DNA of 64,000 bases, from the NCBI GenBank assembly GCA_001603035.1, contig LVAS01000063.1, positions 124,001-188,000 of the forward strand. Reading direction: 5' to 3'. Below the pieces are notes generated by a model. That model was not told where the DNA came from. It saw nothing but the letters and a program-made list of their open reading frames with translations, and searched no databases. Within the stretch, counting starts at the first letter, position 1, and each line of letters starts with the position of its first letter. Below, piece after piece: positions 1 through 7,785 of this stretch. This DNA is from Clostridiales bacterium Firm_13 (lineage in GTDB: Bacteria > Bacillota > Clostridia > Saccharofermentanales > Saccharofermentanaceae). The translations under genes were made by a program, and so were the position numbers.

Positions 1-1787
1 AATTGCTGCGCAAAAAACCGCTTCAGAAATACGGTCAACCATTTCTCAATCGTTTCGTCGTCATACGTGCCGGTAAAGGCGATCCGTGCGAGAAGAAAAA
101 TCTTCTCCGGCGGGAATCCGAGGCGCATAAAATAGTACAAGAAAAAATCATGAAGAACGTAAGGCCCGACAAGATCTTCCGTAACCTGCGTGATCTGATC
201 GTTCTTGTGCGGAAGCAGTTCCGGGCTTACCGGGGTTTCGAGAATATCCTTCAGAATACCAGAAATTGTATCGGAAGTGCTCGAAGCGGCGTAGGAAATT
301 AGATATCGTACCAGAGTCTTCGGAATCGAACTGTTTACGGCATACATCGACATATGGTCTCCGTTATACGTAGCCCAACCGAGCGCCAATTCCGAGAGGT
401 CGCCGGTGCCGATTACAAGCGCGTTGCATTGATTTGCCAAATCCATAAGTATTTGCGTTCGTTCTCGCGCCTGACTGTTCTCGTAGACAACATCGAGAAC
501 GTGGGGATCTTGTCGTATATCACGAAAATGCTGATGCACAGCAGCTTCAATCGAAATCTCCAGAAAGGACGTACCGTAGGCGGCCGCCAACTGGCAAGCA
601 TTGTCGTATGTCCGACTTGTCGTTCCAAATCCCGGCATCGTAACGGCGTGTATTCCTGTCAAGGGAAGATCAAGAAGAGCAAACGCACGTATACAGACAA
701 GATAGGCGAGTGTGGAATCAAGCCCGCCGGACATACCGATTACGACGTTTCGTATACCGGTATGACTAAGACGCGTGGCAAGTCCCGTCGCTTGTATCGA
801 CAGAATCTCTTCGCAGCGTCTTTCTCGCTCCGTCAAGTCGGACGGAACAAACGGATAGGGGTCTACCGAGCGTAAAAGGGTCGACGGTCGTGTACTTAAC
901 GAAAAGACATGCCGAACATAATGCGCATCTTCGGAGGAGGACAGAGGATATGTCGTCTGTCGGATTCGCTCTTGCGTAAGGATATCGCCGTCCAGGTCCT
1001 GCAGAATCATTTCGGAAGAGAAAAGGCGAGACTCGGAAAGAACTTTCCCGTTCTCGGCAATTAAATTGTGCCCTGCAAATACCATGTCCGTCGTGGATTC
1101 GCCGAAACCGGCATCCGCGTATATATATCCGCAAATGCAACGGGCGGATAAAGAGGAGACGAGCGTTCTTCGGTAAGATGCTTTGGCGATCGTCTCGTCA
1201 CTTGCGGATAAATTTGCAATGACCGTCGCGCCGGCAACGGTATGGCGTACTGAAGGCGGTGAAGGGACCCAGAGATCCTCACAAATCTCGACGGCTAAGC
1301 GCAATCCGGGTATTTCGGAACAAATGAAAAGTTGATCGGTTCCCAGCTCATATTCGATTCCGCGAAGAATGACTTTGCGCGATCGGGAACCTGGCGCAAA
1401 ATGCCGCCTCTCATAGAATTCTCCGTAATTGGGTAAGTGCGATTTCGGGACAAATCCCAAGACTTGTCCGCCGGTGAAGACGGCAGCACAATTATAAAGC
1501 TTGTTATCCGCTTCGATCGGAAGACCGACAATCGAAAGAATCGGGAGATTGCGCGTGGAATCGACAAGCGAGAAGAGAGCGTCCAACGCACTTTCACGAA
1601 GCGCTCTTTGAAAAAACAGATCGCCGCATGTATATCCCGTCAGAGACAACTCCGGAAAGACGAGAAGACTGACCCCTCGCTCAGACGCTTCAACAATGCA
1701 TTTTTCGATCTCTTTGGCATTCATTACCGGATCGGCAACGGCAAGTTTGGGCGTTGAAGCAGCGACTCGAAAATATCCTTGGATCAT
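1..1787 (-). CDS. nadE: NAD+ synthase, glutamine-hydrolysing (3' end cut by window)
   Basis: Makes NAD from deamido-NAD, ATP and glutamine-derived ammonia in the cytosol. The N-terminal half is a nitrilase-type glutaminase: Glu in a PELSLTGY motif near residue 45 and the catalytic Cys at about residue 169 in EICEDLW. The C-terminal half is a PP-loop synthetase with SGGLDST at residues 353-359, followed by the family block GTGDLSELALGW. The frame is open without interruption for 595 codons, and the last visible residues (KRFFAQQ) precede the usual C-terminus by a few dozen residues, so the end lies beyond base 1. The ATG at 1787 starts the family's N-terminal FRVAA strand and has a GGCGGAA-like site upstream. 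It is divergent from the GNAT gene. Confidence 0.95.
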   Translation of the reverse strand, partial: MIQGYFRVAASTPKLAVADPVMNAKEIEKCIVEASERGVSLLVFPELSLTGYTCGDLFFQRALRESALDALFSLVDSTRNLPILSIVGLPIEADNKLYNCAAVFTGGQVLGFVPKSHLPNYGEFYERRHFAPGSRSRKVILRGIEYELGTDQLFICSEIPGLRLAVEICEDLWVPSPPSVRHTVAGATVIANLSASDETIAKASYRRTLVSSLSARCICGYIYADAGFGESTTDMVFAGHNLIAENGKVLSESRLFSSEMILQDLDGDILTQERIRQTTYPLSSSEDAHYVRHVFSLSTRPSTLLRSVDPYPFVPSDLTERERRCEEILSIQATGLATRLSHTGIRNVVIGMSGGLDSTLAYLVCIRAFALLDLPLTGIHAVTMPGFGTTSRTYDNACQLAAAYGTSFLEISIEAAVHQHFRDIRQDPHVLDVVYENSQARERTQILMDLANQCNALVIGTGDLSELALGWATYNGDHMSMYAVNSSIPKTLVRYLISYAASSTSDTISGILKDILETPVSPELLPHKNDQITQVTEDLVGPYVLHDFFLYYFMRLGFPPEKIFLLARIAFTGTYDDETIEKWLTVFLKRFFAQQ

Positions 1788-1832
1788 ATACACTCAATTC
1801 CGCCAGAGACTGGCTTTCGATTTCCTAATAGA

Positions 1833-1860
1833 ATTATACATCATTTCAATTTTACAAGAA
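1833..1860 (-). promoter_or_regulatory. Putative nadE promoter
   Basis: On the minus strand TTCTTG (1860-1855) and a perfect TATAAT (1838-1833) are separated by 16 bases, about 45 bases upstream of the nadE ATG. The -35 box is weak. Confidence 0.45.
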
Positions 1861-1890
1861 CATCGTAATGAGAGTCTCGATAACGGCTTA

Positions 1891-1899
1891 TGCTATAAT
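1891..1899 (+). promoter_or_regulatory. Extended -10 element ahead of the GNAT gene
   Basis: TGC followed by TATAAT forms a consensus extended -10 box. I find no good -35 at the right spacing. The same nine-base string recurs before the topoisomerase operon at 3446. Confidence 0.5.
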
Positions 1900-1961
1900 T
1901 TCTTTGAAGGGTGGTGGTCCGACTGGAGAAGCTATTTTGCTTGACAAGAAAGGGACCCGTT

Positions 1962-2537
1962 ATGCGGCTCGAGACGGAACGTCTGCATTTGTCTGTACTA
2001 AGACCCGGTCATGCCGATCAAGTCGCCTCCTATCTTTCGCGGAATCGCGAATTTCATAAGCCCTTTCACCAAAGCCATGATGATCTCTATTTCACTTTGC
2101 AAGAACAAAAAGAGTATCTTCGATCAGATCTCAGACGATATTATGAAGGAAACATGGTTCCGTTCTGGATCTCTTTAAAAGAATCGCCGGATCAAGTCAT
2201 CGGTCGCCTGTCATTTTCCTATATTATTCGCGGCGCCATGAAGACATGCCTTGTCGGCTATCATCTGGATCGGGAGAAAACAGGCTGCGGCTATATGCGC
2301 GAAGCGCTGCGCGGGGGATGTGACTACATGTTTCGCGTGCATGGACTCCATCGAATTCAAGCTGATGTCATGCCCGAGAATGAAGCTTCAAGGAAAGTCG
2401 TCGAGGCCGTGGGCTTTGAAGAAATGGGTTACAATCGACTGTACATGGAGATTGACGGAACGTATCGCGATCACGTTCTCTATGTCCTTCTTTCCAATCG
2501 AGGATGTTCCGTTACCCGCCTCGAAGCAGAGGATTAA
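1962..2537 (+). CDS. GNAT family N-acetyltransferase (RimJ/RimL-like)
   Basis: A 191-residue acetyltransferase that should transfer acetyl from acetyl-CoA to an amino group. It opens with the typical METERLHLSVLRP-like strand (here MRLETERLHL) and contains the motif pattern of the RimJ/RimL subfamily: a YHLDREKTGCGYMREAL acetyl-CoA loop region, then HRIQADVMPENEASRKVVEAVGF. An upstream in-frame ATG at 1911 would add 17 atypical residues. The ATG at 1962 is preferred because it starts at the conserved strand and has an AAGAAAGGGA site upstream. Ribosomal-protein acetylation is the family role; the actual substrate cannot be told. Confidence 0.85.
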   Translation: MRLETERLHLSVLRPGHADQVASYLSRNREFHKPFHQSHDDLYFTLQEQKEYLRSDLRRYYEGNMVPFWISLKESPDQVIGRLSFSYIIRGAMKTCLVGYHLDREKTGCGYMREALRGGCDYMFRVHGLHRIQADVMPENEASRKVVEAVGFEEMGYNRLYMEIDGTYRDHVLYVLLSNRGCSVTRLEAED

Positions 2538-2625
2538 CGAAATAGTAATATGTCGAATTAGTTCGAAGAGTTATAATATATTTATCTATTTCCAATGCGG
2601 ATTACGCGAACGGGAGGAATCGATC

Positions 2626-3057
2626 ATGATAATGACTCGCCTTACTCAATCTGTGGTGATCTTTGCGGCAATGACCGTGTCGATTCTCTCGCTTACCGCT
2701 TGCGGTAGCGGGACAAAGGTTACTCCGGAGACGACTCCGCCTTCTTCGGCGCCTTCGGCCGTCGATACGACCGTCGCCACGACGACGATGCCGGACATGC
2801 CGATTATCTCGGGCACGATGGCGACCAACACGCAGGCGGTGACCTGGACGGTAACGACATTCGACGCAAAGACGATGTATGTCAAACTCGATAAAGGTTT
2901 TCTCAAGGTAAGAACCGGCCCCGGAACCGAATATAGTCAGATCGCCGCGTTGTCGAACGGGATGGCGGTCACCGTGATCGGGAAGACGGACACCAATTGG
3001 TACCAGATGCAAGACGGTTACTATGTGTTCGGCCAATACTTATCGGATACACAGTGA
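2626..3057 (+). CDS. Lipoprotein with C-terminal bacterial SH3 domain
   Basis: A 143-residue secreted lipoprotein. The N-terminal signal peptide ends in a lipobox, SLTAC, and is followed by a Thr/Pro/Ala-rich linker (about residues 30-70). The last 60 residues form an SH3b-like domain with the hallmark LKVRTGPGTEYSQIAAL followed by a WYQM strand. Such domains bind peptidoglycan or act as targeting modules. The ATG at 2626 sits after CGGGAGGAA and starts the signal peptide; the frame extends further upstream without a ribosome site. A TATAAT at 2572-2577 may be its -10 box. Confidence 0.8.
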   Translation: MIMTRLTQSVVIFAAMTVSILSLTACGSGTKVTPETTPPSSAPSAVDTTVATTTMPDMPIISGTMATNTQAVTWTVTTFDAKTMYVKLDKGFLKVRTGPGTEYSQIAALSNGMAVTVIGKTDTNWYQMQDGYYVFGQYLSDTQ

Positions 3058-3110
3058 CGGTTGCCTCCCGCGATTTGTCAACAATATCGAACAATACCCA
3101 CAGATCGGGG

Positions 3111-3139
3111 TAGACAGGACGCGGATCATGTTGTATTAT
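3111..3139 (+). promoter_or_regulatory. Putative tRNA-Gly/tRNA-Arg promoter
   Basis: TAGACA (3111-3116) and TATTAT (3134-3139) are separated by 17 bases, about 50 bases ahead of the first tRNA. Confidence 0.55.
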
Positions 3140-3190
3140 AGCGGAGCGAGTTTTGAGTCGGTGAAGCACTTTTACTTTGCCGATGAAGAC

Positions 3191-3264
3191 GCGGGTGTAG
3201 TTCAATGGTAGAACTCCAGCCTTCCAAGCTGATCACGTGGGTTCGATTCCCATCACCCGCTCCA
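3191..3264 (+). tRNA. tRNA-Gly (anticodon UCC)
   Basis: A 74-base cloverleaf: acceptor GCGGGTG pairs with CACCCGC, the anticodon loop carries TCC, the T-arm has GGTTCGATTCC, and CCA is encoded. It is followed after 39 bases by tRNA-Arg, probably on the same transcript. Confidence 0.97.
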
Positions 3265-3303
3265 ACATGAATGGCGGTCTTTCGTGGCCGCCATTTGCAT
3301 CGT

Positions 3304-3380
3304 GGGTCTATAGCTCAGTTGGATAGAGCAACAGCCTTCTAAGCTGTGGGTCGGAGGTTCGAATCCTCCTAGGCTCACCA
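3304..3380 (+). tRNA. tRNA-Arg (anticodon UCU)
   Basis: A 77-base cloverleaf: acceptor GGGTCTA pairs with TAGGCTC using two G-T wobbles, the anticodon loop CTTCTAA gives UCU, the T-arm is GGAGGTTCGAATCCTCC, and CCA is encoded. Confidence 0.97.
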
Positions 3381-3382
3381 GA

Positions 3383-3432
3383 AAAGAGAGGAACGGGACG
3401 CGGTAACGCACCTTGCGCCTCTCTTTCTTTTT
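3383..3432 (+). terminator. Rho-independent terminator after the tRNA pair
   Basis: AAAGAGAGG (3383-3391) pairs with CCTCTCTTT (3418-3426), followed by a CTTTTT run. The loop is long and GC-rich. Confidence 0.7.
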
Positions 3433-3445
3433 GTGCGAATCAATA

Positions 3446-3454
3446 TGCTATAAT
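3446..3454 (+). promoter_or_regulatory. Extended -10 promoter of the topoisomerase operon
   Basis: TGC plus TATAAT (3449-3454) lies 33 bases before the ATG at 3487, immediately after the tRNA terminator. Confidence 0.6.
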
Positions 3455-3486
3455 CAGACCGGAACCATAAATGAAGGGAAGATTGC

Positions 3487-5472
3487 ATGACTAAAAATAA
3501 TGCATATGACAACAACAGTATTTCGTCGTTAAAAGGAGCCGATCGTGTTCGTAAGCGCCCGGCTGTAATTTTTGGATCCGACGGGTTAGAAGGGTGTGAG
3601 CACTCCTTCTTTGAGATTCTCTCTAACTCGATTGACGAATCCAGAGAAGGCCACGGAGATCGCATCGAGATCGTACGTTTTCGCGACGGGTCCATTCAGG
3701 TTGAGGACTACGGACGCGGCATTCCGCTCGACTATAATGACAAAGAAGGTCGTTATAACTGGGAGCTTGTCTATTGCGAACTCTATGCGGGCGGTAAATA
3801 CAATAATAACAGCGGTGAGAATTATGAGTTTAGTCTCGGACTGAACGGACTCGGCGCGTGCGCGACGCAATATGCGTCCGAGTATTTTGACGTTCAGGTA
3901 TTTCGAGACGGCCAGAAGTTTTCCCTTCATTTTGAAAAGGGCGAAAATATAGGAGGTCTTCACAAAGAACCGATTCGAACGAAGAGAACCGGAACCATTC
4001 AGAAGTGGAAGCCCGACCGAGATGTCTTTACCGAGATATCGATTCCTCTTGAGTCGTTTCTGCAGATGATCAAGAGGCAAGCTGTTGTCAACAGCGGCGT
4101 TACTTTTCATTTTGTCGATGAGACGACAAAAGGCGATTACACATTTTTCTACCCGGAAGGAATTCTCGGGTATGTCACGGAATTAGATGAAGAGAAGGGA
4201 ATGTCAAAGCCTTTTCTCTTCGAAGGAGCCGGAAAAGGGAAAGATCGCGATGACAAGCCGGAATATAAGGTAAGAAGTCAAATCGCTTTCTCGTTTAATA
4301 ATGAGATTAACATTATCGAATACTACCACAATTCAAGTTATCTTGAACATGGCGGTGCTCCGGACAAAGCCGTCCGCAACGCGTTGACAGCCGAAATCGA
4401 CAGACAGATCCGCCTTCGCGACAAGTACAAAGCCGGTGAGAGCAAGGTCACTTTTCAGGATATCGCGGACAGTTTGATCCTAGTCGCGAGTTCATTTTCG
4501 ACCCAGACAAGTTATGAGAATCAGACCAAAAAGGCGATCAGCAATCGATTCGTTCAGGAATTTATGAGCGACTTGATTCGGCAGAAGATGGAGATCTGGT
4601 TTATCGAGAATAAGCCGGATGCCGATAAGGTAATAGAACAACTCCTGATTAACAAAAGAAGCCGTGAAAACGCCGAAAAGACCCGATTAAATGTCAAAAA
4701 GAAGCTCATGGGCACAATTGACATTAATAATCGGGTGAAGAAGTTCGTCGACTGCCGCACAAAGGAAGTGAACAAACGCGAGCTTTATATCGTGGAAGGC
4801 GACTCGGCTTTGGGCTCTTGCAAGATGGGTCGAGACGCAGAATTCCAGGCAATTATGCCTGTCCGCGGAAAGATTCTGAACTGCTTAAAGTCCGATTACG
4901 ATGTTATTTTCAAAAATGACATTATCGTCGACCTGATCAAAGTCCTCGGGTGTGGCGTCGAGATTAAGACGAAGCACAATAAGGATCTGTCTTCCTTTGA
5001 CGCGGAAATGCTTCGCTGGAACAAGATAATCATCTGCACGGATGCTGACGTCGACGGGTATCAGATCCGCACGTTGATTCTCGCGATGCTGTATCGCTTA
5101 ACGCCAACGTTGATCGATATTGGCAAAGTGTTTATCGCGGAATCCCCGCTTTTCGAAATCACCTATCGCAACAAGAAGTCGGAAGAGACCTATTTTGCCT
5201 ATACCGAGAAAGAGAAGAGTGAAATCCTTACTCGTGTTCCGCCGGACTCCTGTACGATACAACGGTCGAAAGGTCTTGGCGAGAATGAACCGGAAATGAT
5301 GTGGCTTACAACGATGAATCCTGCGACAAGACGATTGATTCGCGTTATGCCTTCGGACGTGACCGAGACGGCGGACACATTTGACCTTCTTCTCGGGGAT
5401 AATTTGGCGGGACGAAAAGCCCATATCGAACAAAACGGACACCTATATCTTGACCTTCTCGACATCGGATAA
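3487..5472 (+). CDS. Type IIA topoisomerase ATPase subunit (ParE/GyrB-like paralogue)
   Basis: A 661-residue ATPase/toprim subunit that should drive strand passage with the next gene's product. The GHKL ATPase is visible: E43, N47 and D50 in ILSNSIDES, DYGRGIP at 74-79, and GLNGLGA at 118-124. The toprim domain has EGDSALG at 437-443 and DADVDG at 519-524, then QRSKGLGENEPEMMW. Those last motifs depart from the usual QRYKGLGEM and TDADVDGAHI, which marks a divergent paralogue like the second pair found in many Clostridia. It probably acts as topoisomerase IV, but I cannot exclude a specialised gyrase-like role. Its partner starts 39 bases downstream. Confidence 0.9.
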   Translation: MTKNNAYDNNSISSLKGADRVRKRPAVIFGSDGLEGCEHSFFEILSNSIDESREGHGDRIEIVRFRDGSIQVEDYGRGIPLDYNDKEGRYNWELVYCELYAGGKYNNNSGENYEFSLGLNGLGACATQYASEYFDVQVFRDGQKFSLHFEKGENIGGLHKEPIRTKRTGTIQKWKPDRDVFTEISIPLESFLQMIKRQAVVNSGVTFHFVDETTKGDYTFFYPEGILGYVTELDEEKGMSKPFLFEGAGKGKDRDDKPEYKVRSQIAFSFNNEINIIEYYHNSSYLEHGGAPDKAVRNALTAEIDRQIRLRDKYKAGESKVTFQDIADSLILVASSFSTQTSYENQTKKAISNRFVQEFMSDLIRQKMEIWFIENKPDADKVIEQLLINKRSRENAEKTRLNVKKKLMGTIDINNRVKKFVDCRTKEVNKRELYIVEGDSALGSCKMGRDAEFQAIMPVRGKILNCLKSDYDVIFKNDIIVDLIKVLGCGVEIKTKHNKDLSSFDAEMLRWNKIIICTDADVDGYQIRTLILAMLYRLTPTLIDIGKVFIAESPLFEITYRNKKSEETYFAYTEKEKSEILTRVPPDSCTIQRSKGLGENEPEMMWLTTMNPATRRLIRVMPSDVTETADTFDLLLGDNLAGRKAHIEQNGHLYLDLLDIG

Positions 5473-5511
5473 TTCGACGCACGAGGATTAATTAAGAAGC
5501 GGGAGCGAGAA

Positions 5512-7782
5512 ATGAAACGCAAAGAACAACAAGCGGATGATATACTTCCAAAGTCCTCGAAAGGCAAGCAGGAAGGTTTTCGAACGAACGAGAATATGCC
5601 GGAAAACGCTCCTGTCGAGCAGCGGATTACGGCGACACTCGAAGAAAACTACATGCCTTACGCGATGAGTGTAATCGTGTCCCGGGCGATTCCGGAAATT
5701 GACGGATTTAAGCCTTCTCATCGCAAACTTCTCTACACGATGTACAAAATGGGTCTTCTGAATGGCAACCGCACCAAATCTGCCAATGTTGTCGGACAGA
5801 CGATGAAGCTCAATCCGCACGGCGATATGGCGATCTATGAGACGATGGTCCGTCTCACAAGAGGGAACGGTGCGCTTCTGCACCCGTATGTCGATTCCAA
5901 AGGAAATTTCGGCCGCCAATATTCGCGTGACATGCAATTTGCCGCATCAAGATATACTGAGGTTCGTCTCGAAAAACTCTGCGAAGAGATATTTCGCGGG
6001 CTCGACAAGAACGCAGTCGACTTCTGTGATAACTATGACGGCACAATGAAAGAGCCGGTTCTTCTGCCGACCGCTTTCCCCGCAATTCTTGTCAACAGTA
6101 ATCAGGGAATTGCAGTCGGTATGGCTTCCAATATCTGCTCGTTTAATATAAGGGAGGTCTGCGACGCGACGATTCGCTACATGCGCGATCCCCTTACGGA
6201 TTTGATCGAGATCATGCCGGCACCGGATTTTTCGGGCGGCGGAACGATTCTTTACGACAAATCAGAGATGCGTCAGATCTATGAGACGGGAAGAGGTCCA
6301 ATTCGCATTCGATCGAAGTATCGTGTCGACAAGAAAAATAACCTGATTGAAATCTATGAAATTCCGTACACGACGACCGCCGAAGGAATTATCGACGAGA
6401 TTACCGAACTTGTTCGTTCAGGCAAAATCAAAGAGATTAACGATATTCGTGACGAAACCGACTTAAATGGTCTCAAAATCACGATGGAATGTAAGCGTGG
6501 AACCGAACACGATACACTGATGACAAAGCTCTTCCGTCTGACCAAATTGCAGGATACGTTTTCTTGCAATTTCAACATTTTGATTAACGGAATGCCCCGC
6601 GTACTTGGCGTACGTGGGATTCTCGCCGAATGGCTCGTATGGCGAAGAGCATGTCAAAAGAGAGAAGTTCTGTATGATTTAGACAAGAAGCTTGACCGGC
6701 TGCACCTTTTGGACGGCCTTGCCAAAATCCTTCTGGATATTGATAAAGCGATTGCGATTATCCGGAACACGGAACTTGAGGCCAATGTCATTCCGAATTT
6801 AATGGAAGGCTTCGCGATCGATTCGCTGCAGGCAGAATTTGTCGCCGAGATCAAACTCAGAAATATAAACCGGCAGTACATTCTCAATCGTATCAATGAC
6901 CGCGAGAACCTTCAAAAGGAGATTGCGGATCTGGAAGACATCCTTAGGAAACCGCAAAGGATCGACGCGCTCATTGTTAAGACGCTTGAGAATGTCGCCA
7001 AGCGATATGGTCAGGACCGAAGAAGCGAGATTCTTCATGTCGACGAGGTTGAAGTTCTTACCAATGACCAGATGATTGAGGATTATCGCCTTCGGCTATT
7101 TCTTACCGAACACGGCTATCTTAAGAAGATTCCGCTTACTTCTCTTCGGAGCGCCGGCGAGTTGAAGACGAAAGAAGAGGATAAGATTATCCAAGAACTG
7201 GAAGGGAAGAACAAGATCGATGTCCTCTTCTTCTCCGACAAATGCAATGTCTACAAGATGAAGGCATATGAGATCAGTGACAGTAAACCTTCCGAACTGG
7301 GGTCCTATTTGCCGAATATTCTGAATATGGAAGAGGGGGAGCACATCCTTTTCATGCATGTGACCGAGGAATACAATGGGGATATTCTGTTTGCGTTTGA
7401 GAACGGCAAGGCGTCGCGAATCTCTCTTAAGTCCTATGAGACGAAGACAAATCGCAAGAAACTGGTCCATGCTTGCTGCGAGGCGTCGAAGATTGTCGCG
7501 ATTTTCTACCTAGAACAGGATGAGGATTTCGCCGCATTTTCAAACCTTCGCAAGGCGATTACCTTCTCGTCTTCCCTGATTCCGATGAAGACGACGCGGT
7601 CGACGCAGGGAGTCCAAGTGCTCGTCTCCAAAAAGGGAAGTAGCCTTACATCGGTTGTACGACTGGAAGACGCGGGATTCGCCGATCCGGAGTATTATCG
7701 CATTAGAAGAACGCCCGCGATAGGGTATTATTTGAAGGAAGAGACACTGACCAATCGGCAAATGAGCCTGGGAGACGTTTGA
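5512..7782 (+). CDS. Type IIA topoisomerase cleavage subunit (ParC/GyrA-like paralogue)
   Basis: A 756-residue DNA breakage-rejoining subunit. After a charged 35-residue N-terminal tail come the winged-helix motifs YMPYAMSVIVSRAIP and the catalytic tyrosine Y148 in AASRYTEVRL. The drug-binding helix reads NPHGDMAIYE (residues 101-110), so the positions matching E. coli GyrA Ser83 and Asp87 are Met106 and Glu110. A long coiled-coil region follows. The C-terminal domain shows no QRRGGKG-type GyrA box, so DNA wrapping of the gyrase kind is unlikely and a decatenase role fits better. The start has GGGAGCGAG upstream. Confidence 0.92.
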   Translation: MKRKEQQADDILPKSSKGKQEGFRTNENMPENAPVEQRITATLEENYMPYAMSVIVSRAIPEIDGFKPSHRKLLYTMYKMGLLNGNRTKSANVVGQTMKLNPHGDMAIYETMVRLTRGNGALLHPYVDSKGNFGRQYSRDMQFAASRYTEVRLEKLCEEIFRGLDKNAVDFCDNYDGTMKEPVLLPTAFPAILVNSNQGIAVGMASNICSFNIREVCDATIRYMRDPLTDLIEIMPAPDFSGGGTILYDKSEMRQIYETGRGPIRIRSKYRVDKKNNLIEIYEIPYTTTAEGIIDEITELVRSGKIKEINDIRDETDLNGLKITMECKRGTEHDTLMTKLFRLTKLQDTFSCNFNILINGMPRVLGVRGILAEWLVWRRACQKREVLYDLDKKLDRLHLLDGLAKILLDIDKAIAIIRNTELEANVIPNLMEGFAIDSLQAEFVAEIKLRNINRQYILNRINDRENLQKEIADLEDILRKPQRIDALIVKTLENVAKRYGQDRRSEILHVDEVEVLTNDQMIEDYRLRLFLTEHGYLKKIPLTSLRSAGELKTKEEDKIIQELEGKNKIDVLFFSDKCNVYKMKAYEISDSKPSELGSYLPNILNMEEGEHILFMHVTEEYNGDILFAFENGKASRISLKSYETKTNRKKLVHACCEASKIVAIFYLEQDEDFAAFSNLRKAITFSSSLIPMKTTRSTQGVQVLVSKKGSSLTSVVRLEDAGFADPEYYRIRRTPAIGYYLKEETLTNRQMSLGDV

Positions 7783-7785
7783 TAC

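Noticed and set aside
3-1757. Several plus-strand and short minus-strand open frames across the first 1.8 kb
   Set aside because: They lie opposite or out of frame with nadE, whose single minus-strand frame stays open across the region and carries all NAD synthase motifs. No frameshift is needed.
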